Source of the DNA: DATCMA01 sp036563645
Lineage (GTDB): Bacteria; Actinomycetota; Actinomycetes; Mycobacteriales; Micromonosporaceae
Direction: 5' to 3'
Length of the DNA: 64,000 nt
Assembly: GCA_036563645.1 (NCBI GenBank)
Contig: DATCMA010000054.1
Location: 1-64,000 of the forward strand
The position numbers and the translations under genes were made by a program. Positions 41,073 through 49,530 of this stretch are shown here, in pieces. The notes below the pieces were generated by a model. The model did no database searches and had not been told where the DNA came from. It saw only the letters and a program-made list of their open reading frames with translations. How positions within the stretch are numbered: position 1 is the stretch's first letter; each line of letters opens with the position of its first letter.

Positions 41073-43856
41073 TTATCGGCGCGCCGGGGTGACCCGGACC
41101 TGGGCGACGGTGTTGTCCCGGGCCACGGAGAGGATCGTGATGGTCACGCCGTAGTGCACGCCCTTGTCGCCCGGATTCCCGGAGCCCAGCACCGTGAATC
41201 CGAGGTCGTATCCGTAGAGGGAGCGGGCCGGCGTGCCATTCGGGTGGACGACCCGGGTGGTGTACGGCGCGTTGTTGCGCGAGGGCACCACCACCGAGGC
41301 GTCGGCGTCGCGGGCGTAGAGCGTGTCGCCCCGCACCTCAATCCCCGGCACCCAGCCCTTGGCGTCGGTGAAGGTCCGCACCGGTGGCTGGGCTTTGAAC
41401 GACGTGCAGTACTCGCTGTACGGCTTCGCCGGATCCTCCACGCACTCGCGGAACGGGTACGTCGGGCGCAGCGAGAACGCCGCGTTCGACGACTGCGGTC
41501 GGCTCGGCAAGTTGTCCAAGACCGAGGGATCGATCTCGGCGGCCTTGCCGGTGCGGCGCAACGGCTCGAAGTGCGAGTCGACGATGAGCAGGCCGCCCTT
41601 GGCGCCGAAGCTCGGCCCGTCGGTGAGATTGGACATGACGTGGTTGGCGTCGCCGTACTCGGTGTCGCGGTACCAGACGAGCATGCCGGGGGCGTTGTAG
41701 CTGATCCGCTCCACCTTCCACGCGTCGCGCGAGTAGGTGGTGTCGTAGGTGTAGCGCAGGCCCTCGTCGAACCCGTCGAAGTTGCGCCACTCCGCCAGGT
41801 AGTAGTGCGCTCGGATCTGGGTGCCCGAGTCGATGCGCCAGCCTGGACCGGTCGTGTTGGTCCAGCTCCCGACCGTCGTGGTCCACCCGTTGGCGCCGCC
41901 CTCGACGTCGTCCTGCCAGACCGTGGTGCCGTCGGCGACCAGCGCGAAGTCGTCGACGAACCAGCCCCGTTCCTTGTAGGCGGCGTCGGTGGCGTACCGC
42001 AGCCGAAGCTGTACCGTCTGCCCCGCGTACGGTGTCAGGTCGACGTAGTCGTGTCGCCAGCCATCGCTGTCCCCGGTCAGGCCGTACCTCTTGCCGCCGT
42101 AGTCGGATAGGCGGCCGTTCGGGTCGGGATAGGAGTCATCGGTGGAGACGACCGCGCCGGTCTCGTCGTACACCGTGAGCTCCGACCAGCTCGCGCCGCC
42201 GTCCGTGGAGATCTCGATGAAGCCGAAGTCCCAGTCCTGCTCGATGACGTAGTTGTTCCACATCCAGAACTTCACGTCGGAGCCGGCGGGGACCGCGATC
42301 TCGCGGGTGAGGGTGATGTCCGCCCAGTCTTGATCCGCCCCCGTGTACCACATCGCCGCTCCGCTGTGCGGGTCGGCGAGGTGGATCCTCTTGTCGGGCA
42401 GGTCAATCTTGATGCCGTCCTCGGTGCCTAGTGGCGTCCGCGAGGTCTGGCCGATCCGGACGGTGCGTGGCGCGCTGCCGGGGCTGATGGTCAGCGGCTC
42501 GGCCCATCCCAGGACCCACTTGGCCCAGATGCCCATGTGGGTGGGCAAGGACTGGAAAATCGGGCCGGCGTGCGAGCCGGACGACATCAAGTCCCAGAAG
42601 TCGATGTCGCTGTCGCCGAGACCGGAGGTGTCGTAGAGGTCCGGTAGGCCGAGGTCGTGGCCGTACTCGTGGGCGAAGACGCCGACGCCGGCGTCCTCCG
42701 GCTGCACGATGTAGTTGGAGACCTTGAGGTTTGTGCCCGGGATCTGGTAGCCGCCGGGGATGGCGGAGGCGTGCGCCCAGATCGCGTAGACACCCTCCGC
42801 GCCACCGCCGGCCGACTTGTCCTTGCCCGCGTGCACGAGCACGAGGTGGTCGATGACACCGTCGGGTTCGAAGTAGTTGCCGTCCCCATCCCGGTCGCCC
42901 TGATCTTCGATGTCGTAGTCAGCCCAGGGGAAGTCCGGGTACGCGGCCGCGAGGGCGTTGATGGCGTCGATGGCCAACTGGGCCGGCCCGAGGGGGTTGT
43001 CCGGGTGGCCCTGCATCGCCTGCGGGTAGGGGTCGACCCACTCACCGTCGGCGTCCTGGTAGCAGCGCGAGGCCCCGTACCAGGCCTCGGAGTGGGGCAC
43101 CTTGACCCACGGGGTCGCTTGCCCGGTGACCGTGTAGGCGCCCTTCGACATCTCCAGGTACATGTTCCGCAGGGTCTTGCCGGCGAGGTTGATGCCGCGG
43201 CGCCCATCCGGGCCGATCAAATCGGTGCGGACCCGCTCAGTGATGCCGGTCGTGGAATAGAGCATCTTGTTGAAGTGCTCTGGGGAGAAGTCCGGCACCC
43301 ACAGGGTGTTGTTGTCCCGGTGACGAAGTGACGCGGGATTGGGAATGCGATTGTGGAGCGGGCCATTCTGGATCGTGCCGGGTACGCAGGTGCGGTCCTC
43401 GAAGACCGTCGCCGGCACTCTCGTTCCGGTGAAGTCGTCGTTAGCTTGATCGTTAAATTCGATAAGAATAGTTAGCAGGCGCGCTTCCTGAGTGGACTTG
43501 GCCTGCTTGATTCGACGTGGGCTCTTCCCGGTTTTGATAGAGAGCGCTTCTAGGCGCGCGAGCTCACGGGCGGTCAGGGGATTGCCCTGGGCGTGCTTGC
43601 GATCGAATACCTTTGCGCGGTCAATCGGCGACTCGTAGATGCCGCCTTTGCCTTTGACCTCCTTGCCGGTGGTGTCGGGTTGGACCGCGGGTTCGGCGTA
43701 GTTGATATAGAACTCGTCTGGGCTAATCGTGGCGACAGGATGTGTGGATGCCGCCGAGGGGGTTCCGCTCGAAGCGGCCAGCGCGGTGGCGACGAGCGCG
43801 AGTGCGGGCACTGTGGCGATCATGCGCCGGGGTGCCGCGCGGAGGGCACGTTTCAT
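41073..43856 (-). CDS. Secreted immune inhibitor A-type metalloprotease (peptidase M6)
   Basis: Large extracellular zinc protease of 927 residues. A Sec signal peptide covers about the first 40 residues (basic start, then TVPALALVATALAA). A prodomain follows, then the catalytic domain with HEYGH at 396-400 and the downstream GLPDLYDTSG turn that is typical of M6. An acidic calcium-like loop DQGDRDGDGNYFEPDG lies ahead of it. The C-terminal half holds beta-sandwich regions, including WFVDDFALVADGTTVWQDD, as in immune inhibitor A proteins. ATG 43856 has GGAG upstream; a 56-residue in-frame extension was rejected because the signal peptide begins here. It likely serves nutrition or envelope turnover. 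Confidence 0.88.
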   Translation of the reverse strand: MKRALRAAPRRMIATVPALALVATALAASSGTPSAASTHPVATISPDEFYINYAEPAVQPDTTGKEVKGKGGIYESPIDRAKVFDRKHAQGNPLTARELARLEALSIKTGKSPRRIKQAKSTQEARLLTILIEFNDQANDDFTGTRVPATVFEDRTCVPGTIQNGPLHNRIPNPASLRHRDNNTLWVPDFSPEHFNKMLYSTTGITERVRTDLIGPDGRRGINLAGKTLRNMYLEMSKGAYTVTGQATPWVKVPHSEAWYGASRCYQDADGEWVDPYPQAMQGHPDNPLGPAQLAIDAINALAAAYPDFPWADYDIEDQGDRDGDGNYFEPDGVIDHLVLVHAGKDKSAGGGAEGVYAIWAHASAIPGGYQIPGTNLKVSNYIVQPEDAGVGVFAHEYGHDLGLPDLYDTSGLGDSDIDFWDLMSSGSHAGPIFQSLPTHMGIWAKWVLGWAEPLTISPGSAPRTVRIGQTSRTPLGTEDGIKIDLPDKRIHLADPHSGAAMWYTGADQDWADITLTREIAVPAGSDVKFWMWNNYVIEQDWDFGFIEISTDGGASWSELTVYDETGAVVSTDDSYPDPNGRLSDYGGKRYGLTGDSDGWRHDYVDLTPYAGQTVQLRLRYATDAAYKERGWFVDDFALVADGTTVWQDDVEGGANGWTTTVGSWTNTTGPGWRIDSGTQIRAHYYLAEWRNFDGFDEGLRYTYDTTYSRDAWKVERISYNAPGMLVWYRDTEYGDANHVMSNLTDGPSFGAKGGLLIVDSHFEPLRRTGKAAEIDPSVLDNLPSRPQSSNAAFSLRPTYPFRECVEDPAKPYSEYCTSFKAQPPVRTFTDAKGWVPGIEVRGDTLYARDADASVVVPSRNNAPYTTRVVHPNGTPARSLYGYDLGFTVLGSGNPGDKGVHYGVTITILSVARDNTVAQVRVTPARR

Positions 43857-44021
43857 CCCACTCCGTTCCTGAGCATCCGAAGAAAATAGGTGAAACCCGC
43901 TCGCAATCTGCGAATGGAGCGGTATTAGCCCGCAAGTTAATCGACAAACTTCCACATATGCAAGGGAGGCGCGAGTGTGAGATTGCCGGAGGCGGACGCG
44001 GGATTGATCACGTGCGAAAAG

Positions 44022-44055
44022 CACGACGGGTGGCAGTTGCCCGCCACCCGTCGTG
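44022..44055 (-). terminator. Terminator of acsA
   Basis: CACGACGGGTGGC (44022-44034) pairs perfectly over 13 bp with 44043-44055 around an 8-base loop. On the minus strand it follows acsA by 14 bases and runs into CTTTTCGC. The rest of the 43857-44021 gap is the AT-rich leader of the protease gene. Confidence 0.85.
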
Positions 44056-44068
44056 AGTTGGTAAAAGG

Positions 44069-46030
44069 TCAGTCTTCGGGCTTCGCGGTCTTCATACCGG
44101 CCGCGATGAGATCCATCACCGTCGAGTCCTGCAGGGTGGTGACGTCGCCGAGGGCGCGGTTTTCCGCGACGTCCCGCAGCAAACGCCGCATGATCTTGCC
44201 CGACCGGGTCTTCGGCAACTCCGGAACGAACATGATCTGGCGCGGCTTGGCGATCGGCCCGAGGGTCCGCGCCACGTGCTCGCGGAGTTCGCGAACCAGC
44301 TCCTCGCCCGCGTTGCCCTCGGTCTGCGTGTTCCCCCGCGGGATGACGAACGCGACGATCGCCTGCCCCGTCGTGGGGTCACTCGCCCCCACGACCGCCG
44401 CCTCAGCGATCGCGGGGTGCGACACCAGCGCCGACTCCACCTCGGTGGTCGAGATGTTGTGACCGGAGACGAGCATGACGTCGTCGACGCGGCCGAGCAG
44501 CCAGATGTGGCCGTCGTCGTCCTTCTTCGCGCCGTCGCCGGCGAAGTACATGCCCTCGAAGCGCGACCAGTAAGTGTCGATGTAGCGCTTGTCGTCCCCC
44601 CAGATCGTGCGCAGCATCGACGGCCACGGCTCGCGCAGGACCAGGTAGCCACCGCCGCCATTCGGCACCGGATTGCCTTGGTCGTCGACGACGTCCGCGA
44701 TGATGCCGGGCAGCGGCGTCATCGCGCTCCCGGGCTTCGTCGCGGTCACGCCAGGCAGCGGGGAGATCATGATGGCGCCCGTCTCCGTCTGCCACCACGT
44801 GTCCACGATCGGGCAGCGCTCCCGGCCGACGTGCTTGCGGTACCACATCCACGCCTCGGGGTTGATCGGCTCCCCGACGCTGCCGAGGATGCGCAGCGAC
44901 GACAGGTCGTACTTGGCCGGGATCTCCTCGCCCCACTTCATCATCGTCCGGATGAGGGTGGGCGCGGTGTACAGGATCGTCACCTTGTACTTGTCGACGA
45001 TCTCCCACAACCGGCCCTTGTGCGGGGTGTCCGGCGCGCCTTCGTACATCACCTGGGTGGCGCCGTTAGCGAGCGGGCCGTAGACGATGTACGAGTGGCC
45101 GGTCACCCAGCCGATGTCGGCGGTGCACCAGTAGACGTCCGACTCAGGCTTGAGGTCGAAGACCGCGTGGTGGGTGTAGGCCGCCTGGGTCAGGTACCCG
45201 CCCGAGGTGTGGAGGATGCCCTTGGGCTTCGCGGTCGTCCCGCTCGTGTAGAGAATGAACAGCGGGTGCTCCGCGTCGAACGGCTTGGCCTCGTGCTCCG
45301 TGCTGGCCTTCTCGACGGTCTCGTGCCACCACAGGTCCTTGGGGCCCCAGTCAACCTCCTGGCCCGTGCGGCGGACGACGAGCACGCGCTCGACGGTCGG
45401 GCACTGCGCGAGCGCCTGGTCCACGATCGGCTTCAGGGGGATCGGCTTGCCGCGCCGGTAGCCGCCGTCGGCGGTGATGACCACCTTCGCGCTCGCGTCC
45501 TGGATCCGGTTGGTGAGGGCGTCAACCGAGAAGCCGCCGAACACGACGCTGTGCGTCGCGCCGATCCGGGCGCAGGCCAGCATCGCGGCGACGGCCTCGG
45601 GAATCATCGGGAGGTAGATCGCTACTCGGTCCCCAGGGCCTACGCCGAGCTCGGTCAGCGTGTTCGCCGCCTGGCAGGTCAGGCGCAGCAGGTCGGAGTA
45701 GGTCAGGGTACGGGTGTCGCCGGGCTCGCCCTCCCAGTAGATCGCGACCCGATCGCCACGCCCGGCCGCGACGTGCCGGTCGAGACAGTTGTACGCGACG
45801 TTGAGCTGCCCCCCGACGAACCACTTCGCGAAGGGCGGGTTCGACCAGTCGAGGATCTGGTCCCACTCCCGCGCCCAATCCAGCCGTCGCGCCTGTCGTT
45901 CCCAGAACGCGAGGCGGTCCCGCTTGGCCTCCTCGTACGCGTCGGCCTTGACGTTGGCGGCGGCCGCGAGGTCAGCCGGCGGTTCAAACTGCCGCGTCTC
46001 GTGCAGCAGGTTTTCGAGGGTTTCGCTCAT
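44069..46030 (-). CDS. acsA: Acetyl-CoA synthetase
   Basis: Converts acetate, ATP and CoA to acetyl-CoA. The 653-residue protein has the normal length. The P-loop-like motif YTSGTTAKPKG is at 261-271, the adenylation motif DTWWQTETG near 415, and the hinge and CoA region LLGRVDDVMLVSGHNISTTEVES near 525. Lys612 in PKTRSGKIMRR is the catalytic Lys known as an acetylation site. ATG 46030 has GGAGG upstream; the in-frame reading back to 46960 is antisense to the Fic-like gene and was discarded. It is transcribed alone and ends in a strong terminator. Confidence 0.95.
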   Translation of the reverse strand: MSETLENLLHETRQFEPPADLAAAANVKADAYEEAKRDRLAFWERQARRLDWAREWDQILDWSNPPFAKWFVGGQLNVAYNCLDRHVAAGRGDRVAIYWEGEPGDTRTLTYSDLLRLTCQAANTLTELGVGPGDRVAIYLPMIPEAVAAMLACARIGATHSVVFGGFSVDALTNRIQDASAKVVITADGGYRRGKPIPLKPIVDQALAQCPTVERVLVVRRTGQEVDWGPKDLWWHETVEKASTEHEAKPFDAEHPLFILYTSGTTAKPKGILHTSGGYLTQAAYTHHAVFDLKPESDVYWCTADIGWVTGHSYIVYGPLANGATQVMYEGAPDTPHKGRLWEIVDKYKVTILYTAPTLIRTMMKWGEEIPAKYDLSSLRILGSVGEPINPEAWMWYRKHVGRERCPIVDTWWQTETGAIMISPLPGVTATKPGSAMTPLPGIIADVVDDQGNPVPNGGGGYLVLREPWPSMLRTIWGDDKRYIDTYWSRFEGMYFAGDGAKKDDDGHIWLLGRVDDVMLVSGHNISTTEVESALVSHPAIAEAAVVGASDPTTGQAIVAFVIPRGNTQTEGNAGEELVRELREHVARTLGPIAKPRQIMFVPELPKTRSGKIMRRLLRDVAENRALGDVTTLQDSTVMDLIAAGMKTAKPED

Positions 46031-46183
46031 GTGGAGTTCCTCCGTCGCGTGACGTACGTCTCGTACGGAGGTTAGTGGCGCCTCGGGAACGAGAGCGAGA
46101 TCTCGTTCGGCTATTTGTGCTGCCCGCGCGCCGAGTGACCGGTGTCGCGCGGTGGCCGGTCGAGATCCGGTCGGATGTCCGCC

Positions 46184-46225
46184 GTCGATGGCTGTTCCGC
46201 CAGAGTCGATGGCCGTTCCGCCAGA
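46184..46225. repeat. Tandem 21-bp direct repeat in the acsA upstream region
   Basis: Two adjacent 21-base units (46184-46204 and 46205-46225) differ at one position (T/C at the tenth base). Each begins GTCGATGGC and ends GTTCCGCCAGA. They lie 154 bases before the acsA start and 61 bases before the divergent Fic-like gene. They may be tandem operator sites or a young duplication. Confidence 0.85.
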
Positions 46226-46273
46226 GGAGCCACAGTCGCCCCATGGCCCGGCACCAGGCACCTCCCCGCCCGT

Positions 46274-46285
46274 TAGCGTGGCAGG
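46274..46285 (+). promoter_or_regulatory. Putative leaderless promoter of the Fic-like gene
   Basis: TAGCGT at 46274-46279 is followed by 6 bases and the GTG at 46286. There is no good ribosome binding site. Confidence 0.45.
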
Positions 46286-47035
46286 GTGACCAGTGACCCG
46301 CTCGCACCCCTGTTGACCCTGGCCGACGTCGCCCCGGCGATCGAGCGTGCCCGCGACCGCGTCGACCAGGCGCTGCGGCACCGGGCGCTGCGCCGGCACG
46401 GGGGGAGAGTCGCCGCCGAGGCGAGCCTGCGCGGCGCGGTCGCCAGCGCGGCGTTGGAGGGCTCCGTGCATGATCGCGAGGCGGTCCGCGGAGGCACGGT
46501 CACCGACCCGGTGCTCCAGGGGGCGCTGCGCGTCGCGGGCGCGCTGCCGAGCTTCGCCGACCTGTGGCCGCGCGCGCCACGGCAGGTGCTGGCTCGACTG
46601 CACGCGCTCGCCGCCCGAGGCACGGTGCCGGACAGCGCCCTGGGGCGCCCCAGCGGGGACCTGACCGTGGCGGCCCGGCTGGACGGGCTCGTCGACTTGA
46701 TCACCGGCGGCACGTCGGTCTCGCCGCTCGTGCTCGCCGCGGTGGTGCACGGGGAGTTGCTCGCCCTGCGGCCCTTCGCGGGGCCGTCTGGGGTGGTGGC
46801 CCGCGCCGCGGCGCGCTTGACGTTGCTGTCCTCGGGGTTCGACCCACGAGGACTCGTCGCGGTGGACATCGGACACCTGGAGCGACAGCCGGAGTACCTC
46901 GGTGCGGCGGGCGCGTACGCCACCGGCACCCCTGATGGGGTGCGGTCGTGGCTGCGGCACTACGCGCGTGCGGTGGAGATTGGAGCTGAGCAGCTCGACG
47001 CCATCAGCGAGGAGGTGCTGGCCTCGGTGCGGTGA
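46286..47035 (+). CDS. Fic-like protein with degenerate active site
   Basis: 249-residue, mostly helical protein conserved next to acsA in related actinobacteria, sometimes labelled oxidoreductase. It resembles a Fic domain: an N-terminal SAALEG (54-59) fits the inhibitory motif S/TxxxE(G/N), and a helix-loop at 161-173 (LRPFAGPSGVVAR) aligns with HPFxDGNGRxxR. In it, the catalytic His is Arg162 and the D-G-N are replaced, so AMP transfer is unlikely. The Fic link is my reading of these motifs, not a database result. It is convergent with the HAD phosphatase gene. Confidence 0.65.
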   Translation: MTSDPLAPLLTLADVAPAIERARDRVDQALRHRALRRHGGRVAAEASLRGAVASAALEGSVHDREAVRGGTVTDPVLQGALRVAGALPSFADLWPRAPRQVLARLHALAARGTVPDSALGRPSGDLTVAARLDGLVDLITGGTSVSPLVLAAVVHGELLALRPFAGPSGVVARAAARLTLLSSGFDPRGLVAVDIGHLERQPEYLGAAGAYATGTPDGVRSWLRHYARAVEIGAEQLDAISEEVLASVR

Positions 47036-47116
47036 CGCCCGCGCTCCGGGCGGGGCCGATCGGGGCAGGACGGGCGTACGGTGGCCGGGCGAGGTGGTCG
47101 GGATTTGGCGGCGGGC

Positions 47117-47914
47117 TTAGGCGGCGGTGCGCGCCCGGCGCAGCCGGCCGTACCAGGCGAGACCGATCGCCACCCCGAGCGCGAGGCAGAATACCGCCGC
47201 GGCCACCGGCACCGCGGGGCGTTCCCGGAGGCGCTGGATGAGCGGCACGGGATTGCGAAACTCCAGAATCGGCCAGCCGCGTTCGAGAGCCAGTTTCCGT
47301 AACGCCCGATCCGGGTTGACCGCCGTCGGGTGGCCGACGCATTCGAGTAGCGGCACGTCCGTCACCGAGTCGGAGTACGCGTAACAGTCCGCCAAGTCGT
47401 ATCCCCGTTCGCGCGCCAGCGCGGTGACCGCTTCGACCTTCTGCGGCCCGGCCGCGTAGAACTCGATCTCACCGGTGTACCGGCCGTCCTCGATCTTCAT
47501 CCGGGTGGCGATGACGTCCCGCACCCCGAGCAGCTCGCCGATCGGCCGCACCATTTCCTCGCCGGAGGCCGACACCAGCACGACGTCCCGCCCGGCTGTC
47601 TGGTGCTCCTCAATCAGCGCGGCCGCTTCCGCGTACACGTACGGATTGATCAGGTCGTGCAGCGTCTCGGCCACGATCTGGCGGACCTGCTCGACCCGCC
47701 ACCCCTTGCACAAGGCGGCGAGGTAGTCGCGGGTGCGCGCCATGGACTGTTCGTCAGCGCCGCCGAGCCGGAACATCAACTGGGCGTAGGCGGACTTGAC
47801 CACGTCACGACGGGTGATGAGGCCGTCCCGATAGAATGGCCGGCCGAACGCCAGCGCGCTTGACTTGGCGATGACGGTCTTATCGAGATCGAAAAACGCG
47901 GCGCTGCGGCCCAC
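47117..47914 (-). CDS. HAD-IB family phosphatase with C-terminal membrane anchor
   Basis: 265 residues of the HAD superfamily, subclass IB (phosphoserine phosphatase/SerB-like). Motif I is DLDKT (9-13, nucleophile Asp9), motif II VSASGEE, and motif IV YSDSVTDVPLLE. The middle four-helix cap is typical of the group. The last 30 residues form a hydrophobic segment with a basic tail (VAAAVFCLALGVAIGLAWYG), so it is likely membrane-bound with the enzyme inside. The substrate is unknown; related proteins act on phosphoserine or lysophospholipids. TAGACT lies 8 bases before the GTG. Confidence 0.82.
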   Translation of the reverse strand: MGRSAAFFDLDKTVIAKSSALAFGRPFYRDGLITRRDVVKSAYAQLMFRLGGADEQSMARTRDYLAALCKGWRVEQVRQIVAETLHDLINPYVYAEAAALIEEHQTAGRDVVLVSASGEEMVRPIGELLGVRDVIATRMKIEDGRYTGEIEFYAAGPQKVEAVTALARERGYDLADCYAYSDSVTDVPLLECVGHPTAVNPDRALRKLALERGWPILEFRNPVPLIQRLRERPAVPVAAAVFCLALGVAIGLAWYGRLRRARTAA

Positions 47915-47928
47915 GGGCGGCCAGTCTA
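47915..47928 (-). promoter_or_regulatory. Putative leaderless promoter of the HAD phosphatase gene
   Basis: On the minus strand TAGACT (47928-47923) is followed by 8 bases and the GTG at 47914, without a ribosome binding site. The gap from here to 48130 contains no gene that can be supported. Confidence 0.45.
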
Positions 47929-48130
47929 GTCCGATGGTCTATCGTCAGCGCGGACGTACGACATAGCAGCCGTGTCGCCCGGCGCGGGATGGAGACGGAC
48001 GAACACGTCATGTTCGCGGAGTCGCATCGTCGCGTGGTGCAAGTTGGGGCAAACGCCACTCGACGCGCGCCACGTCACTCAGGCATGCTTGGTTGCGACA
48101 CGGTTTCATTTCCGTCGTCGGACGTGTCGA

Positions 48131-48241
48131 CTCTCGGCGGTTGCACCCCCCGTGACCGCTGAGTGGTTCGGCTCGACCCCCCCGGAGCCGAACCCAGGCG
48201 ACCCCCGCCTCCCCCCGGCGGGGGTCGCCCCATTTCTTTTT
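48131..48241 (+). ncRNA. 6C RNA (actinobacterial C-loop small RNA)
   Basis: Two hairpins with C-only loops define the 6C family. Hairpin 1: 48133-48144 pairs with 48152-48163 (12 pairs with three G-U) around A plus six C. Hairpin 2: 48165-48174 pairs perfectly with 48185-48194 around a loop with seven C. A third hairpin, 48197-48209 with 48217-48229, also has a six-C loop and ends in a T-rich tail (48233-48241), forming the terminator. The 5' end is unsure and may lie up to about 50 bases upstream. The position between the HAD phosphatase and ssd genes matches where this RNA is known in Streptomyces. Its role is not established; a link to DNA replication or development has been proposed. Confidence 0.9.
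48197..48241 (+). terminator. Intrinsic terminator of the 6C RNA
   Basis: GGCGACCCCCGCC (48197-48209) pairs perfectly over 13 bp with 48217-48229, followed by CCATTTCTTTTT. The + strand orientation and the absence of any upstream + strand gene show that it ends a small RNA transcript. Confidence 0.9.
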
Positions 48242-48284
48242 GGAATCCAGCGACACCGGAACCCAGCCGGCGGGATCCGGGCCG

Positions 48285-48347
48285 GTATCCACATAGCTGA
48301 TCCACAGCTGGAACGTGAGTTATCCACAGGTTCGCTGGTTATCCACA
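48285..48347 (+). promoter_or_regulatory. Cluster of DnaA boxes upstream of ssd
   Basis: Two perfect DnaA boxes TTATCCACA lie at 48320-48328 and 48339-48347. Two one-mismatch boxes precede them: GTATCCACA at 48285-48293 and TGATCCACA at 48298-48306. All four point the same way, and a weaker CATTCCACA follows at 48351. No dnaA or dnaN is nearby, so this is not a typical oriC. It may titrate DnaA or let DnaA control ssd-tad. Confidence 0.8.
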
Positions 48348-48432
48348 GGACATTCCACAGGACGTTGGCGGTACGCGGCGATTCGGTGACGGTGGGTCAG
48401 GAACGCCTCAACTGACCCGCTGGAGGCCGAGA

Positions 48433-49530
48433 ATGGCACGCACGTCGCTGCGCCCCAGCCTGCGGCCACTCGTCGTGACCGGTGACTGCGACCTGCTCGA
48501 CGACTTGCTTCGGTTGGCCGCCGCAGGGGGCACCGAGGTCGATGTCGCGCCCGATCCCGCGGCCGCGCGCGCCCGCTACGCCACGGCTCCCCTCGTGGTG
48601 ATCGGAGTCGACCAAGCCCAGTCCTGTCTGCACGCGCGCCTGCCGCGCCGGCCACATGTGGTGCTGGTCGGCCGTTCGGAGAGCGACGACAAGCCCTGGC
48701 AGCTAGCTGAGCTGCTCGGCGTCGAGCACGTCGCGTTGCTGCCGGAGGCGGAGCCATGGCTCGTCGATCGCTTCGCCGACCATTGCTCTGTGAGCGAGAC
48801 CGCGTCGCCGGCGGCCGTCCTCGGCGTCATCGGCGGCCGGGGTGGCGCCGGAGCGAGCGTGCTCGCCGGTGGCCTCGCGGTCACCGCCGCCCGCCGTGGG
48901 CTGCGCACGCTGTTGGTCGACGCGGACCCCCTCGGGGGTGGTCTCGACCTCGTCCTCGGCTGGGAGCAGCTGGACGGTTTGCGGTGGCCGGCGCTGACGC
49001 AGACCGATGGGCGGGTTGACCCGCCCGCGCTGGTGCACGCGCTGCCCCGTCGCGGTGATCTCGTGGTGCTCTCGTGGGACCGCGGTGAGCTCTCCGGAGT
49101 GCCGGGGGAGGCGATGACCGCGACCATCGACGCCGGTCGGCGCGGGCGCGACCTGGTCATCGTGGATCTGCCCCGGTATTTCGACGACGCGGCGATCGCC
49201 GCGTTGCGGGCGATCGACCAGGTCCTCATTGTCGTGCCGGCCGAGCTACGCGCCACCGCCGCCGCGGCCCGAGTCAAAGCCGCGGTCAGCGAGCACTGCG
49301 CCGACATCGCGGTGATCGTTCGGGGCCCCGCGCCCGGTCGGCTCAAAGCACGCGAGGTCGCCCGCGCCCTCGACCTTCCCCTCGCCGGCACCCTTCGGCC
49401 CGAACCGCGGTTGTGTCGCGCGCTCGAGCGCGGTGAGGCGCCGGCCGCGAGTGGGCGAGGGCCGCTCGCGGCGCTCTGCCACCGGATCGTCAGCGAGGTC
49501 ACCACCGCGACGGGTAGGGCTGCGGCGTGA
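48433..49530 (+). CDS. ssd: Septum site-determining protein Ssd / CpaE-like ParA-MinD family
   Basis: 365-residue member of the ParA/MinD superfamily at the head of a Tad locus. The N-terminal 125 residues are a receiver-like domain (LVVTGDCDLLDDLLRLAAAGG), and the C-terminal part is the MinD-like fold with VLLVDADPLGGGLDLVLGW-type switch segments (reads LLVDADPLGGG). The deviant Walker A KGGxGKT is replaced by RGGAGAS (137-143), losing both lysines, so normal ATP hydrolysis is doubtful. Relatives affect septum placement and localise Tad machinery. GGAGG precedes the ATG; the stop overlaps tadA. A DnaA-box cluster lies upstream. Confidence 0.82.
   Translation: MARTSLRPSLRPLVVTGDCDLLDDLLRLAAAGGTEVDVAPDPAAARARYATAPLVVIGVDQAQSCLHARLPRRPHVVLVGRSESDDKPWQLAELLGVEHVALLPEAEPWLVDRFADHCSVSETASPAAVLGVIGGRGGAGASVLAGGLAVTAARRGLRTLLVDADPLGGGLDLVLGWEQLDGLRWPALTQTDGRVDPPALVHALPRRGDLVVLSWDRGELSGVPGEAMTATIDAGRRGRDLVIVDLPRYFDDAAIAALRAIDQVLIVVPAELRATAAAARVKAAVSEHCADIAVIVRGPAPGRLKAREVARALDLPLAGTLRPEPRLCRALERGEAPAASGRGPLAALCHRIVSEVTTATGRAAA

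Noticed and set aside
46031..46960. 310-residue N-terminal extension of acetyl-CoA synthetase
   Set aside because: It is antisense to the Fic-like gene and to the tandem repeat. The protein family starts at 46030 with a ribosome binding site.
48285..48347. Chromosomal origin (oriC)
   Set aside because: Only four boxes, no AT-rich unwinding region and no dnaA/dnaN nearby.
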